Origin: DATJHM01 sp963777355
GTDB taxonomy: Bacteria; Chloroflexota; Ktedonobacteria; Ktedonobacterales; Ktedonobacteraceae
Length of the DNA stretch: 64,000 bases
Direction: 5' to 3'
Assembly: GCA_963777355.1 (NCBI GenBank)
Contig: CAVZQK010000042.1
Coordinates: forward strand, 1 to 64,000
Numbering within the stretch: position 1 is the first letter of the stretch; the number at the start of each line of letters is the position of its first letter. The position numbers were made by a program, and so were the translations under genes. Under the pieces are notes generated by a model. It made no database searches, had not been told where the DNA came from, and worked only from the letters and a program-made list of their open reading frames with translations. Shown piece by piece: positions 35,592-45,497 of the stretch.

Positions 35592-38551
35592 ATGGAGGAT
35601 CTTGCTGATCTTGAAGCATTTGGAGAAATACTGAGAGCCTTCCGCAAGCGGAACGGGTTGACACAACAACAGGTTGCAACTGGGATTGGAGTGCATCGCA
35701 ACGCTATCAGCCGCTGGGAACAGGGAGACTTTCTTCCTGAGAACAAGAGAACAGTTCTTGAACTGATCAGATTATTGAAACTAAATGCGTTAGAGGCGCG
35801 TCAGTTTCTCGAAGCAAGTTTTACCGCACTGGCACCGCCCTGGGGCATTCCCTATCCACGCAATCCATTTTTTACTGGATACCAGGAAGAACTAAAGCAA
35901 TTGCATCACTATCTCAATGGACAACAGGATGCTGAATATAGCAGGTCGTATGCGCTCTATGGTTTGGGAGGAATTGGCAAAACACAACTTGCTACTGAAT
36001 ATGCCTATCGTTATGCTCTGGAATATACGGCAGTCTTATGGGTTCATGCAGAAAGTATGGAGACGATCATCACGAGCTTTCTTTCCATAGCAGAGCTTTT
36101 GCAATTACGAGAGTGCCAGGGAGCGGATCAGCGGGGTATCATTGTGGTAGTACAGCGCTGGCTTACTGCTCATGATGGGTGGCTCCTCATCTGGGATAAT
36201 CTGGAGGATGGAGAATTACTCCACCAATATCTGCCATCGATACGTCAGGGAGCGGTTCTGATTACGACACGTCGTCTAGCTCAGGGGACACTGGCTTTCG
36301 GCATAAAACTCACAACGATGTCACAAGAAGATGGGATATATTTCTTGCTGCGACGAGCAAGGCTTCTTGAGGTATCGGGAGATGAAACGCTCCTACAAGC
36401 GTTCTGTCTGCATGCTCCCCAGGAATATGCGGCGGCGCAAGAGTTGGTAACTCTTTTAGGAGGGTTGCCTCTGGCTCTTGATCAGGTGGGTGCTTATATA
36501 GAGGAGACTGCGTGCAGTCTGCAAGACTATCTTTCTCTCTATCAGATGAGGCAAGGAGATCTGCTCGCACGGCGTGGGAAGATGGCGACTGATCATCCCC
36601 TCTCGGTAGCGACGACTCTCTCGTTGTTGTTACAGCGTGTGGAAAAGGCCAGTGTAGCAGCATCTGACCTGTTACGCCTGTGTGCATTCCTGTATCCCGA
36701 TGCTATTTCTGAGGAGATTATCGTCAAGGGAGCTCCTGTGCTAGGAGAGTCCCTGAGACTAGTTGCCGGAGAGCCTCTCCAGTGGAACGAAGTTATCAGC
36801 ACCCTCTCTACCTATTCCCTCATCCATCGCCATGCGCAGGAGCAGACACTTTCCCTCCATCGGTTGGTGCAGGTGGTGATGAAAGAGTCGATGGGGCCCG
36901 CCTCCAGAGCGCTATGGGGCATGCGTGCCATTCAGGCTGTCAATGCCGCTTTTCCTGATGTAGAGTTTGCAAACTGGCAGGTATGTGAACGCTCTATTTC
37001 CCATGCCCACATTTGCCTGCTCCACATTCTCCAGTATGAGCTTTACATTCCAGAGGCGGGCCGATTGCTCTACCATGCGGGATATTATCTCCTGGAGCGT
37101 GGTCGTTATGAAGAAGCCGATCGCTTTCTCAGGCAGGCTCTGGTGATCCGAGAGCACCAGCCCGAGCGCGATCCAGTTGCGGTAGCAAATAATCTGAATG
37201 CTCTGGCGACGCTCCTGTGGCGGCAGGGAAAATATAAGGAGGCTGAACGTCCGTTCCAGGATGCTCAGGCTCTCTATGAGTGCCATCTGGGGCTCGATCA
37301 TCCTCATATAGCCTCTAATCTGAATGACCTGGCATTGCTCTACTACTATCAAGGAAAATATGAGATGGCTGAGGCCATGTATCAGCGCATCTGGAAATCT
37401 TGTCCGTGGGAAACGCTCCTTCCCACTATCCTCGACAATATAGCACGTCTCTTTCACAAACAGGGCAAATATGAACAAGCTGAGCTGTGGTATCATCGTG
37501 CACTCACGGCCTGGGAGCATAAGCAGGAAGCTATCCACCCCGATATGACCTTTAGCCTCAACAATCTGGCAACCTTTTACGTGGAACAGGGCAAGTATGA
37601 GGCCGCTGAGCCCTTGCTCCGACGTTCCTTGAGCATTCGTCAGCAGATGTTGGGACCTGAACATGTGCGAACCGCCACGGGCTTGCACAATCTGGCCAGG
37701 CTTTTTCTGAAACAGGGAAAATACGAGCAAGCAGCATCCCTGGCTCAGAGCGCCTTGCATATCTATGAGCAACAGGTAGGAGCAACCCATCCAGACACAG
37801 CCAAGTGTAGAAGTACGCTGGCGACTCTCGAAGAGCGACAGGGGGATGATAAGCAAGCAGAACAGGGATATCTGCAAGCATTGGCGGTTCTAGAGCAGTG
37901 TCTGGGGTCTGACCATACGGAGACAGCCGCGGTGCTTGACTGCCCTGGCAACCCTCTACAGAAAGCAAGGGAAGAAAGAGCAGGCGGAACAGTTGTATCT
38001 ACGAGCTCAGCACATCTTTGAAAGCGTCTTCGATTCGCAGCATCCTGATGTTGCCCATCCCCTCAATGGATTGGCAATCATTGCTCAACAGCACGGCCAG
38101 TATAAGCAAGCTAAAGCCCTTTATCAACGTGCGCTAACGATTTGCCAGGAACGTCTGGGGCTCTGGCATCCCGATGTTGCTGAAACCCTGTATGATCTCG
38201 CATTCCGTCTTTCATCAGCTGCATCAGACTGCTGAGGCGTTAACACTCTATCAGCGAGCTCTCACAATTCGTGAACAAGCGCTTGGGTGTGAGCATCCAG
38301 AGACGGAAAAAACTCGCACCATCCTGGAGCGACTATTGCAAGAGATAAGGCAGGCAGAAGCTGTTGCCGCTATAGAGGTAGTGACACCTGAGCCAGAACG
38401 CTTCTCCCAATGCGCTTGTGGCTGTGGCCGCGTGATCGATAGAAGCAGGAGTCGTGGGGAAGCGAGACGCTTTTTCTCTCAGGCATGTAGACAACGCTTT
38501 TATCGTCACACCCTGGCGCGAAAGCGTCACGCCACTAACAAGTTGTCATGA
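35592..38551 (+). pseudogene. HTH-NB-ARC-TPR STAND regulator with C-terminal Cys cluster, frameshifted twice
   Basis: Residues 10-65 are an XRE-type helix-turn-helix (NGLTQQQVATGIGVHRNAIS). An NB-ARC ATPase follows, with P-loop GLGGIGKT near 123-130 and Walker B WLLIWDN near 197-203. From about residue 500 a long tetratricopeptide array runs (repeated QGKYEQAE-type units). The first frame ends at 38021. Homology leaves it near 37938 (TALATLYRKQGKKEQAE) and shifts again near 38205 (FHQLHQTAEALTLYQRALTI). It ends at 38551 with a Cys-rich tail, CACGCGRVIDRS then FFSQACRQRFYRH. Two restored bases give a protein of about 985 residues. STAND proteins of this kind are switch-like regulators activated by ligand or partner binding to the repeats. 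Confidence 0.8.
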
Positions 38552-38593
38552 AAGAAGTCGTAGAGACGGCATGTGAGAATCTTAACTGCTGCT

Positions 38594-39427
38594 TCAATCG
38601 AGACGAAAGACGCGACGAGCGTTTCCACTCAAAAACTTCGTTTGAATCTCTGTTGGTAAGTTCATCGCATGAACCTGTTGGACACACTTCTCCCAAGACA
38701 GTTGGGGAAAGTTTGTCCCAAAGAGCACTTTCTCTTGCCCATACGTTTTCAGGTAATGCACGAGTTGTGCAGGATAGTAGCGTGGCGCGTAGGCAGAGGT
38801 ATCAATAAAGACATTTTCATGCTTCCAGGCAACGCCGATCATTTCGTCCGTCCAGGGATGCCCAATATGTCCCGCAACAATACGTAACTGGGGGAAAATG
38901 AGGGCGACCTCATCGAGGTAGGGAACCGGACGTCCGGTTTCGGAAGGCATGAGGGGGCCGGTCTGGCCCACCTGGGTACAAAAAGGAATATCGAGCTCAA
39001 TACAAGTGACATAGAGGGGAAAGTAGAACTTGTCGTTGGGGGGACAATTCCACAGCCAGGGAACCACCCGCAGGGCTTTAAACCCCAGGTCCTTGACGGC
39101 CCGTTTCAACTCGTGGACCGCCTCAATGGGCTTCTCCAGATTGACGGCTGCCACGCCCACAAACCGCTCAGGAAACTGTTGCACAAACGTCGCGATGCGA
39201 TCATTGCTGATGACCCACTGACCAAGTCGATGCCAGGCACAAAGCATCACCCGCTCTACCCCAGCATTGTCCATCATTTCAACGAGTTGCTCTGCCGAGA
39301 GATCTGTGCCCAGTAGATGGGCTGATCCTGATTGTTCAAAAAGCCGTACGACTTCTGGAAGGAAGCCCTCTTTCAGGACCGGTTGTGCCCAGGCATCGAT
39401 GATCTGTCCAGAAAATATGTTTTTCAC
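38594..39427 (-). CDS. Amidohydrolase-2 family TIM-barrel protein
   Basis: A 277-residue metal-dependent hydrolase-like protein. The first strand, which usually carries HxH, reads IDAWAQP. AGHIGHPW keeps histidines in the middle of the barrel. The late catalytic aspartate position reads FGTNFPQ where FGSD/TD is usual. The chain ends GNARRVFRL, the standard family ending. The missing HxH and Asp suggest a different metal site or loss of hydrolase activity; a decarboxylase-like subgroup is possible. The gene is convergent with the STAND gene. Confidence 0.8.
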   Translation of the reverse strand: MKNIFSGQIIDAWAQPVLKEGFLPEVVRLFEQSGSAHLLGTDLSAEQLVEMMDNAGVERVMLCAWHRLGQWVISNDRIATFVQQFPERFVGVAAVNLEKPIEAVHELKRAVKDLGFKALRVVPWLWNCPPNDKFYFPLYVTCIELDIPFCTQVGQTGPLMPSETGRPVPYLDEVALIFPQLRIVAGHIGHPWTDEMIGVAWKHENVFIDTSAYAPRYYPAQLVHYLKTYGQEKVLFGTNFPQLSWEKCVQQVHAMNLPTEIQTKFLSGNARRVFRLD

Positions 39428-39592
39428 CGTGCTCTTTCCTATTAAGGCAATTAAGGCAAATCAGATAGGATTATCAAGCATCGCCTTGCCCCGTCTCTAA
39501 GAATAGCAGAAAATCAGGAGAAGAAGGAATGTTGCTAGCTAACAAACGAGAGCGTAGGAAGCATTGACCTATCGTGATAAGGAAGCCTCATT

Positions 39593-40937
39593 TTATTGCG
39601 GTGCATAGAGGACAATGCCTACTCCCACTGTTGGTACCATTACCATGTTCGTCGCTGAATTAGCTGCTACTGAATGCGAACCGCTTTTTGTAGGGATATT
39701 CTGTATTACTGTATCTGTCTGGGCATCGACGATACTGAGTACTGGACCGGAGTTGTTACCATCTGCCGCCAGGTAATAGTGCTGGTCGCCACTGTTATAC
39801 CATACTTCGTCACAGCCGTTTGTCTGGTTAAGCGTTGCTACAACAGTCCAGGCCGTGAGATCCATGATGACTGGATGCCCATCGCAGCCAATCAGCGCCT
39901 GACGATTCGGGCCAATGGCAAAACCAGTTGGATTGCATGCGCTTAATGGTACTGTATTGATGACGCTTCCTTTTTGTGGATCGATAATGGCAATTTCACC
40001 ACCCGGATTTTGTGCTGTCTTTGGAACTGAAATATAAAAGAGATGGCTCTGATCATCCCATGCAGGCTGCTCTAATCCCTCTGCACCTGCAATCTTGATT
40101 TTACTTACTATCGTATGGGTCGTTGCAGAGATGAGGGTTACGAAAGGGACACTGTCATCACCATTACTCGCTATAATGAGTTGATCTTGTGGATCGTAGG
40201 CAATTTCATCGGTGACCTGGCTACCACCAGTCGGTATAGTCGCAATGATTGTACGCGATGTGAGATTAATCACTTTCATGGTGCTGTCGGCATCGCCTAC
40301 CCACAGTTGACCCAGGTTATCAGCAACAACACCGTTAGGACCGGCGAAGCCACCAATGGTCGTTATAAATTCTTGCGTATTTAAGTCGAATATATCGATG
40401 CCTTTATTATCACGATCAGCCAGATAATACTGATTAGTTTGTGGATCAACCCAGCTAATGTCGAAACTCCAGTGCCCAGAGATTCATGTGAGGCAGCGGC
40501 ATTGTTCCCACTTGATGATAGCTGGTGCTGGCAGGTGTCGGTGTCGCTGCTGGCAGTGGCGTCGGCGTTGGGGCTAATGTGGCTATGGGTTGAGGTGTTG
40601 GAGTCGGAATTGTCTTCCCCGAACTGTCAGGTGTTGGCGTAGGATACGTTCCTCTGCCTGCTTTCACTGTTGGCGTAGCGACGATTGTACCTGAGATAGT
40701 GGCGGTTGCCGTGGTTTTAGGTGGCGTCGTCTGTGTAGTTGATGTAGTTCCACCTATTGATGTTGCGGAGGGTGAAGGATTTTCGCCCGACATGTCATCA
40801 GGTTGAGCAGTGTTTTGTGATTGTGCCTGTGATCCGCCTGAACTCTGGTTGGATGTACTGGTACATGCGCTGGTACCCACAAATACTATAGCAATAAGTA
40901 GAAGCGTGATAATGTGGGTTTGGAGATACGTCTTCAA
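39593..40937 (-). pseudogene. Lipoprotein with Pro/Thr linker and YVTN-type beta-propeller, frameshifted
   Basis: The signal peptide ends in the lipobox FVGTSACTS. Residues 30-140 form a Ser/Thr/Pro-rich stalk (TPTPTPLPAATPTP). The first frame stops after LWALEFRH near 40455. Around 40470 homology moves to GHWSFDISWVDPQTNQYYLA, IDIFDLNTQEFITTIGGF and a series of propeller strands down to 39593. One base restores a single surface protein of about 448 residues. The propeller repeats resemble YVTN/NHL proteins, commonly used for binding at the cell surface. No enzymatic residues are seen. Confidence 0.7.
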
Positions 40938-41082
40938 TGTTTTTTATACCCTTTCAATAAAGAAAGTCGTAGAGAAGTAATAAGTCCCTTTTACCTTCTT
41001 GAAAATTAAAAATACATTAAATACTGGGGGTAGTCAAGGATGTGGAAGAAAAGGCTATCATCGTCCTTGCAACCCAGCCATT

Positions 41083-41235
41083 TGTGGAGATGGCAGCGCA
41101 GCAGGTGAGGGAAAGTGGCTATCCTGCGGCTCAAGCCTTTGCCGAAGAGAATATACGTAAAGTACTGACAGCCGCAGAAGCAACGGAGATCTGTGGAGTG
41201 GTTTGAGCAGATGACGAAGATAGGAAGATTAGCTC
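41083..41235 (+). repeat. Duplicated 3' end of the metallophosphoesterase gene, copy 1
   Basis: This stretch nearly matches 42775-42905 over about 130 bp, beginning TGTGGAGATGGC and ending GATGACGAAGATA plus GATTAGCTC. A short insertion (TGTGGAGTGGTT) distinguishes it near 41193. It corresponds to the C-terminal coding end (AAQQVRESGYPAAQAF) of the gene whose body lies 1.6 kb downstream. It has no upstream coding part, so it is a gene fragment. The surrounding 40938-41657 holds no other clear gene except a possible 64-codon ORF. Confidence 0.7.
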
Positions 41236-41312
41236 GATACAAGCAAGTACGCGATTGTCACTTCAGATACGAGGATCCAGAGAAATCGCTTTTATAAGAA
41301 AACTGGTTTAAA

Positions 41313-41507
41313 TCAGGGAGCGTCTTCGATGGGGAAAAACATCTTCCATGTTTTTTGCTTGTCGAGATCAGCTCGTTCGGGATCGGATACTAGAGCTTCT
41401 GTGTACAGAACTTTGACCACATACAACTGGTAGGAGTAGCTCGGATGCCAGACCGGTGCCACCAGATGTCGCAAGGAAGCTTCATACGTTGGGATATCAA
41501 CAAGCAT
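41313..41507 (-). CDS. Possible 64-residue ORF between repeat copies
   Basis: An ATG-started frame, MLVDIPTYEASLRHLVAP to KMFFPIEDAP, with mixed composition and no membrane segment. I recognise no family, and no good ribosome-binding site precedes it. It may be the remnant of a longer gene in this disturbed region. Confidence 0.25.
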   Translation of the reverse strand: MLVDIPTYEASLRHLVAPVWHPSYSYQLYVVKVLYTEALVSDPERADLDKQKTWKMFFPIEDAP

Positions 41508-41657
41508 CTTGGCTCATATAGTCTTTTGCTTGTGCGAGCCTCATATCTAGTATGCTGTTGAGATGCGGAAATAAGCTTTCTAAAGCGAATGAGGAATTGT
41601 ACTTGGAGAGTTTGAAGTAACTGAAGGGACGGTCAGAAGCATATCCCGATCGAACAC

Positions 41658-42885
41658 GTGTGTGAGCAGATTACCGCACTTTATGACACATGTTCACAGA
41701 AACGCTTCTTCCGGTACTCTAATGCTGGTGGCGTAGTCTCCTTTTGTGGTCCACCAACTCATCAGAGCGACTTGATCGTTCTTCAATCCGGGGAACCAGT
41801 GCAACAGTCACGCATTGCCGCTAACATGAGGTTTTTGCTGCATGTTGAAAACCAGCCCTCTTCTGGATCTGGTGATCCTTGAGCTTTGCTTGAGGTGAGG
41901 CTAATCCTCTGCGACCCGACTTTCCGGTTTTTCGACGACGCTTCCAACCGAAATGCACAACATCTGTAACACTTGTGCTTTGAGCCACTTGACTTCTTGA
42001 TCCGCATCCTCGAGCAAAAATTGGTCAATGGAGATCAACGTCGATCTGATCGAAGGTGTGAGGTTTCCTAGCCTCTTAGTTACTGCTGGATCTGAAGTTG
42101 AAAGTCCTAGTACTCCATCAGGATCAACCTCAATAAGAAAAGATTGCTGAGGTTCCCAGATCATAAGGGATGGTGAAAAGAAATCGAATGATCGTCCCAA
42201 TCAGGCCTGTTTCCTCGTAATAACCAGATTTAATTGTTGTGGGGGGAGATATTGTCTCTGGTCCAATGCCGAGGCAAACGCTGGAACGACTGAGCCAGCT
42301 GGGAAACAAGGTACAAGCTCTGCGAGGAAATGGAGATCGTGAGGTTGTGACTGCTTTTGATGATCTGCCATTGGCTTTGAAAGTACCGGAGGCGATCCGT
42401 GAGGAGACATGTTGGGTTGCCCAGCAGATAGAACAATTCCAGCGCGATTATCTGGCACATCTCCCTGGACAGATAACGCTCTCTCTTGAAGATTCAGTCA
42501 ATGTGCTGTTCTGTCATGCCAACCGCGTAGCGATGAGGAGATATTTACTCCTATTACTCCTCCGACGCGGCTGAACACTATTTTTGCTGATATAAAGCAA
42601 CAGATTGTTGTTTGTGGTCATACGCATATACAGTTTGAGCTGCACCTGGGAGATATACGCGTGCTGAATGCTGGTAGTGTGGGAATGCCTTATGCTGATG
42701 CTCCTGGAGCATACTGGCTTCTGCTGGGACCGCAAGGATGCGAGTTTCGCAGGACGATGTACAATGTGGAGATGGCGGCGCAGCAGGTGAGGGAAAGTGG
42801 CTATCCTGCGGCTCAAGCCTTTACCGAAGAGAATATACGTAAAGTACCGACAGCCGCAGAAGCAACGGAGATCTTTAGCAGATGA
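41658..42885 (+). pseudogene. Metallophosphoesterase (YfcE-like) interrupted and frameshifted
   Basis: A start-like EQITALYD at 41660-41690 resembles the opening ALYDIHGN but loses the metal-binding His. About 530 bp of unrelated sequence follows. Recognisable coding resumes near 42225 with DLIVVGGDIVSGPMP, then LRGNGDREVV. A frameshift near 42520 moves FCHA to TPRSDEEIFTPITPP, followed by IVVCGHTHIQFE and LNAGSVGMPYADAPGAYW to the stop at 42885. Motifs GD, GN and GHTH are those of calcineurin-like phosphoesterases. The inserted part carries a minus-strand frame (41901-42200, MGRSFDFFSPSLMIW) that I do not recognise. Confidence 0.6.
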
Positions 42886-42905
42886 CGAAGATATGAGATT
42901 AGCTC
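42775..42905 (+). repeat. Duplicated 3' end of the metallophosphoesterase gene, copy 2
   Basis: Partner of 41083-41235. Here the sequence is in its natural place at the end of the metallophosphoesterase coding region. The two copies are in the same orientation 1.69 kb apart, so recombination between them would delete the intervening segment. Confidence 0.7.
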
Positions 42906-43204
42906 ATATCAATGCCCGATTTCAGTGTAATAATTGGAGGGTCAATACGTTCGATTGCTTCCCAGAGTATCTTGTCCGGCTTAGCCGGTGAGGTCTGGCG
43001 TTTTTCAAAGGGATTGAGTACGTGGAGACGGTATAGCCAGCCGCGTGGACCAAAGAAGAAGGCGCAAATGCGATACTCTGGCGCTGGCGTTAGTTGAATA
43101 TCAGCGACATGACCGATAAGTTTGCCGTTTGCGTCAACGATTTTGCATTCTAGAAGATCGCTAACGTAGAGCGTGTTCTGTGTTTTATTCTGTTGCTGCA
43201 TCTG
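42899..43204 (-). CDS. Small PRC-barrel-like protein
   Basis: About 101 residues from ATG 43204, preceded by AGGAAG. The sequence LYVSDLLECKIVDANGKLIG with HVADIQLTPAP has the PRC-barrel pattern (a hydrophobic strand, then G-x-x-IG-x-V-x-D). It overlaps the end of the gene upstream by 20 bp, so the two are probably coupled. It is the last gene of the transporter group. PRC-barrel domains mediate protein or RNA contacts. A regulatory role on the transporter is inferred only from position. Confidence 0.65.
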   Translation of the reverse strand, partial: QMQQQNKTQNTLYVSDLLECKIVDANGKLIGHVADIQLTPAPEYRICAFFFGPRGWLYRLHVLNPFEKRQTSPAKPDKILWEAIERIDPPIITLKSGIDMS

Positions 43205-43574
43205 AGTAGCCACTTCCTGGTATCCAACGAAGTATATTTTTCGCAATCCAGCGCTCGGAACTCCCCAATGGATACTCTGCCGCTTTTCCTCTCAAGCGAA
43301 GCGTCGGGCCGGAGCTCTCGATTTCGTGAAGCGAGATACGATAATCAAAATGGTCTCGAAAGAGTTTACGGACTAAATGGCGCAACGCAGGTGAGAAACG
43401 CCCGGCTAATGCCTGAGGTCCCGTAAAGACTGAGGTCAATACAAGCGTACCATCCTCGCGCCATACAGCTTCAAGATCAGCCACGCGGCCAATTTCCACA
43501 TCGTCGCTGGTCTCTAACTGAGAGTCGATGAGATCTCGAATAGAGAAAAGTTCATCTTCATGATAATCTGGCAT
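43185..43574 (-). CDS. Small cytosolic partner of the NRAMP-like transporter
   Basis: About 129 residues from ATG 43574, which has a strong GGAGGAGG site. The start lies six bases past the transporter stop. The part DDVEIGRVADLEAVWREDG again resembles a PRC-barrel strand pattern. HLVRKLFRDHFDYRISLHEI follows, and the C-terminus ends SERWIAKNILRWIPGSG. There is no membrane segment. With the next gene it forms a pair of soluble proteins encoded directly behind the transporter, so a complex or regulatory link is plausible. The function is unknown. Confidence 0.65.
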   Translation of the reverse strand: MPDYHEDELFSIRDLIDSQLETSDDVEIGRVADLEAVWREDGTLVLTSVFTGPQALAGRFSPALRHLVRKLFRDHFDYRISLHEIESSGPTLRLRGKAAEYPLGSSERWIAKNILRWIPGSGYSDAATE

Positions 43575-43579
43575 GTTTG

Positions 43580-44803
43580 CTAGCCTCCTCCGGTAATGAT
43601 TTCCAGTGGCAGTGAGACCAGGGCCACTATGAAAGCGATGAGTAGAATACAAATTATCGCGATATTGCTCATACGGCCATTGATCTTGTCGCCAAGATAT
43701 TGTGCATCATTCATTAAGATCAGAAAGGGTAGCAGCGAAATTGGCAGAAACAGGGCAATCACCGTCGAAGCAAACAGGGCGAGTTGGAGTGGATCTGTGC
43801 CTAATAGGCCAATTACCGTGGCGACGAGTAAGAAAATAAGAATGGTGAGGTTAAAACGTGCGGCCTGGACAGGTTTTTTGCCTTCGCCCCATTCCCAACC
43901 AAAGCCCTGGGCGAAGAGATAGGAGACACCCAGGACTACTTCCAGGGCAGCACCGAAGCAGGTGGTGAAAAGGACGATAGCGAAAAGTGTACTGCCGAGC
44001 TTCCCAAATGCCTGTGCCATTGGCAAGCCGACCTCGCCAAGCGTACTGGCGTTCAAATGTAATGGTCGAAGCACAATAGTTGCTAAAAAGATAATAGCCA
44101 GTGAACCCATACTGCCAAAGCCCATACCTGCGAACGCAGTAACTCGGTTCAGAAGAAGTGAATTTCCTGACCAGTTTTCTTCGCGTGCACCAGAAGAATA
44201 GAAATAGAGCATATAGGGACTGATGGTTGAGCCAAGTGTGGCCGCAGCCAGATACAGGTAATCCGCCCCGTTACCATCTGGAATCTGCGGATGCCAGAGC
44301 GTAGACCAGGCCTCTGCTGGAGGTCCATGTAATACAAAGACGGCAACGACAAAGGAGATAATCAGGAGCCCTAGCAGTGCTGGACCATTCTCAATCCAGT
44401 CGAAAGGTGCTCGCCAGGCCATAGCAAATACTAAAAGAGCGGCAAGCGGAAAGAGGATATGCCAGGAAATACCCGTCAGGAGTGAAAGGGCAATTGCCAT
44501 GCCACCAAGTTCAGCCGCCAGTAACAAACTTTCAGCGATGATCTCGGCGGTCAGCGGAACCAGGAAAAACTTAAAGCCAAAGTTTTCGCGAATAGCATCC
44601 GCATATGTTTTCTGGGAGATAGCAGTGAAGCGACCAATCATCTCAACCAGGAGAATAACGGCAATAGTTGCGAGCAAGACCACCCAGATTAGGCCGAGAC
44701 CAAACTTTGCGCCTGCCTCGCCAGCGGTAGAGATCGTACCGGCATCCAGGAAACCGCCGGTGGCCGTCACAATACCGAGCGTAAGGGAGAGCCATTTTTT
44801 CAT
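43580..44803 (-). CDS. NRAMP-fold divalent cation transporter with non-canonical metal site
   Basis: A 407-residue membrane protein with about eleven hydrophobic segments and clear NRAMP order. The first-helix motif, DPGN in Mn/Fe transporters, reads DAGT at residues 20-23. The sixth-helix MPH motif reads SPY at 195-197, within STISPYMLYFYSS. The metal-coordinating Asn, Met and His are therefore all replaced, while the Asp remains. Loss of the Met is known in NRAMP-related Mg2+ transporters, so Mg2+ or another hard cation is a better guess than Mn2+. A 35-codon ORF overlaps its start by ATGA, and two small soluble proteins follow in the same transcript. Confidence 0.82.
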   Translation of the reverse strand: MKKWLSLTLGIVTATGGFLDAGTISTAGEAGAKFGLGLIWVVLLATIAVILLVEMIGRFTAISQKTYADAIRENFGFKFFLVPLTAEIIAESLLLAAELGGMAIALSLLTGISWHILFPLAALLVFAMAWRAPFDWIENGPALLGLLIISFVVAVFVLHGPPAEAWSTLWHPQIPDGNGADYLYLAAATLGSTISPYMLYFYSSGAREENWSGNSLLLNRVTAFAGMGFGSMGSLAIIFLATIVLRPLHLNASTLGEVGLPMAQAFGKLGSTLFAIVLFTTCFGAALEVVLGVSYLFAQGFGWEWGEGKKPVQAARFNLTILIFLLVATVIGLLGTDPLQLALFASTVIALFLPISLLPFLILMNDAQYLGDKINGRMSNIAIICILLIAFIVALVSLPLEIITGGG

Positions 44804-44907
44804 GCGTTACTGGCCTCCTGAAACGCCTTGCTTGCTCGATCAATAGCTGCCACCTGTTCGCGCCATTGACAGGAGCTTTCCAGGCAAGGATGTTCTAGTG
44901 CTTGCAT
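44800..44907 (-). CDS. 35-residue ORF overlapping the transporter start
   Basis: ATG at 44907 opens a frame whose TGA stop overlaps the transporter ATG (ATGA). The peptide reads MQALEHPCLESSCQWREQVA with a short tail, soluble, with two cysteines five residues apart. No ribosome-binding site is visible, but upstream in-frame TTG and GTG codons could extend it. It may be a leader peptide that couples translation to the transporter, or part of an eroded gene. Confidence 0.35.
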   Translation of the reverse strand: MQALEHPCLESSCQWREQVAAIDRASKAFQEASNA

Positions 44908-44934
44908 AGCGGGTTGGTAGAGCACAAGCAATTG

Positions 44935-45228
44935 TTAAATCTTTTGGCGCTCAGGTGCTCCGGTCTGTGAAGGAAGCTTTTGGTCCAGACCATTCAATTC
45001 GCTTGCATAGTTTTCAAAGCTGGAAGTGGTATAAACATAGGTCAATTTGTTTGTGTGGAAATAGGTCAGAGTAGTAGAGGCGGCGGAGAATGCACCGCTG
45101 ATTGTATCGGTCATTCTCGCAAATGCTGATTGCGTGAAATTGCAACCACTTAGTGCCAGTGCCAATACTATGCAAAGCCAGGCGCTGGCATACGTCCTAC
45201 GCATATATTCCATCCATTTTTCATTCAT
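44935..45228 (-). CDS. Small lipoprotein
   Basis: About 97 residues from ATG 45228, or 89 from ATG 45204, which has GGATGGAA in front. The signal peptide ends in the lipobox ALALSGCNF. The mature part (ARMTDTISGAFSAASTTLTY, then FENYASELNGLDQ) is short and has no recognisable domain. A longer frame reaching 45612 exists but runs across the divergent oxidoreductase gene start and is not credible. Confidence 0.55.
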   Translation of the reverse strand: MNEKWMEYMRRTYASAWLCIVLALALSGCNFTQSAFARMTDTISGAFSAASTTLTYFHTNKLTYVYTTSSFENYASELNGLDQKLPSQTGAPERQKI

Positions 45229-45497
45229 ATGCTGCAACAGAAAACCTGATTTTGACCAGTTTTTGCATCCACCCTGATGATTACCATCGAAGAGTAGAAA
45301 CAAAATCATAGTGCTCCGGAAATCGTATTTGTATCTCTTACTAATAGTACGTAAGCATATCACAAAAAGAGATGGTTTCTGGGTATAGACTGTGGATGCG
45401 CTTGACGCTTGAAAAAGCTGCGTGCTATGTTCAAGGTGAATAGTGAGTATAAATTTTTTATGGGATTGTAGGAAAGAAACAAAGAAGGAAGAAAAGT

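Noticed and set aside
36912..37877. 321-codon minus-strand frame opposite the TPR array
   Set aside because: It arises from the regular codon pattern of TPR repeats; the plus strand encodes a recognised protein.
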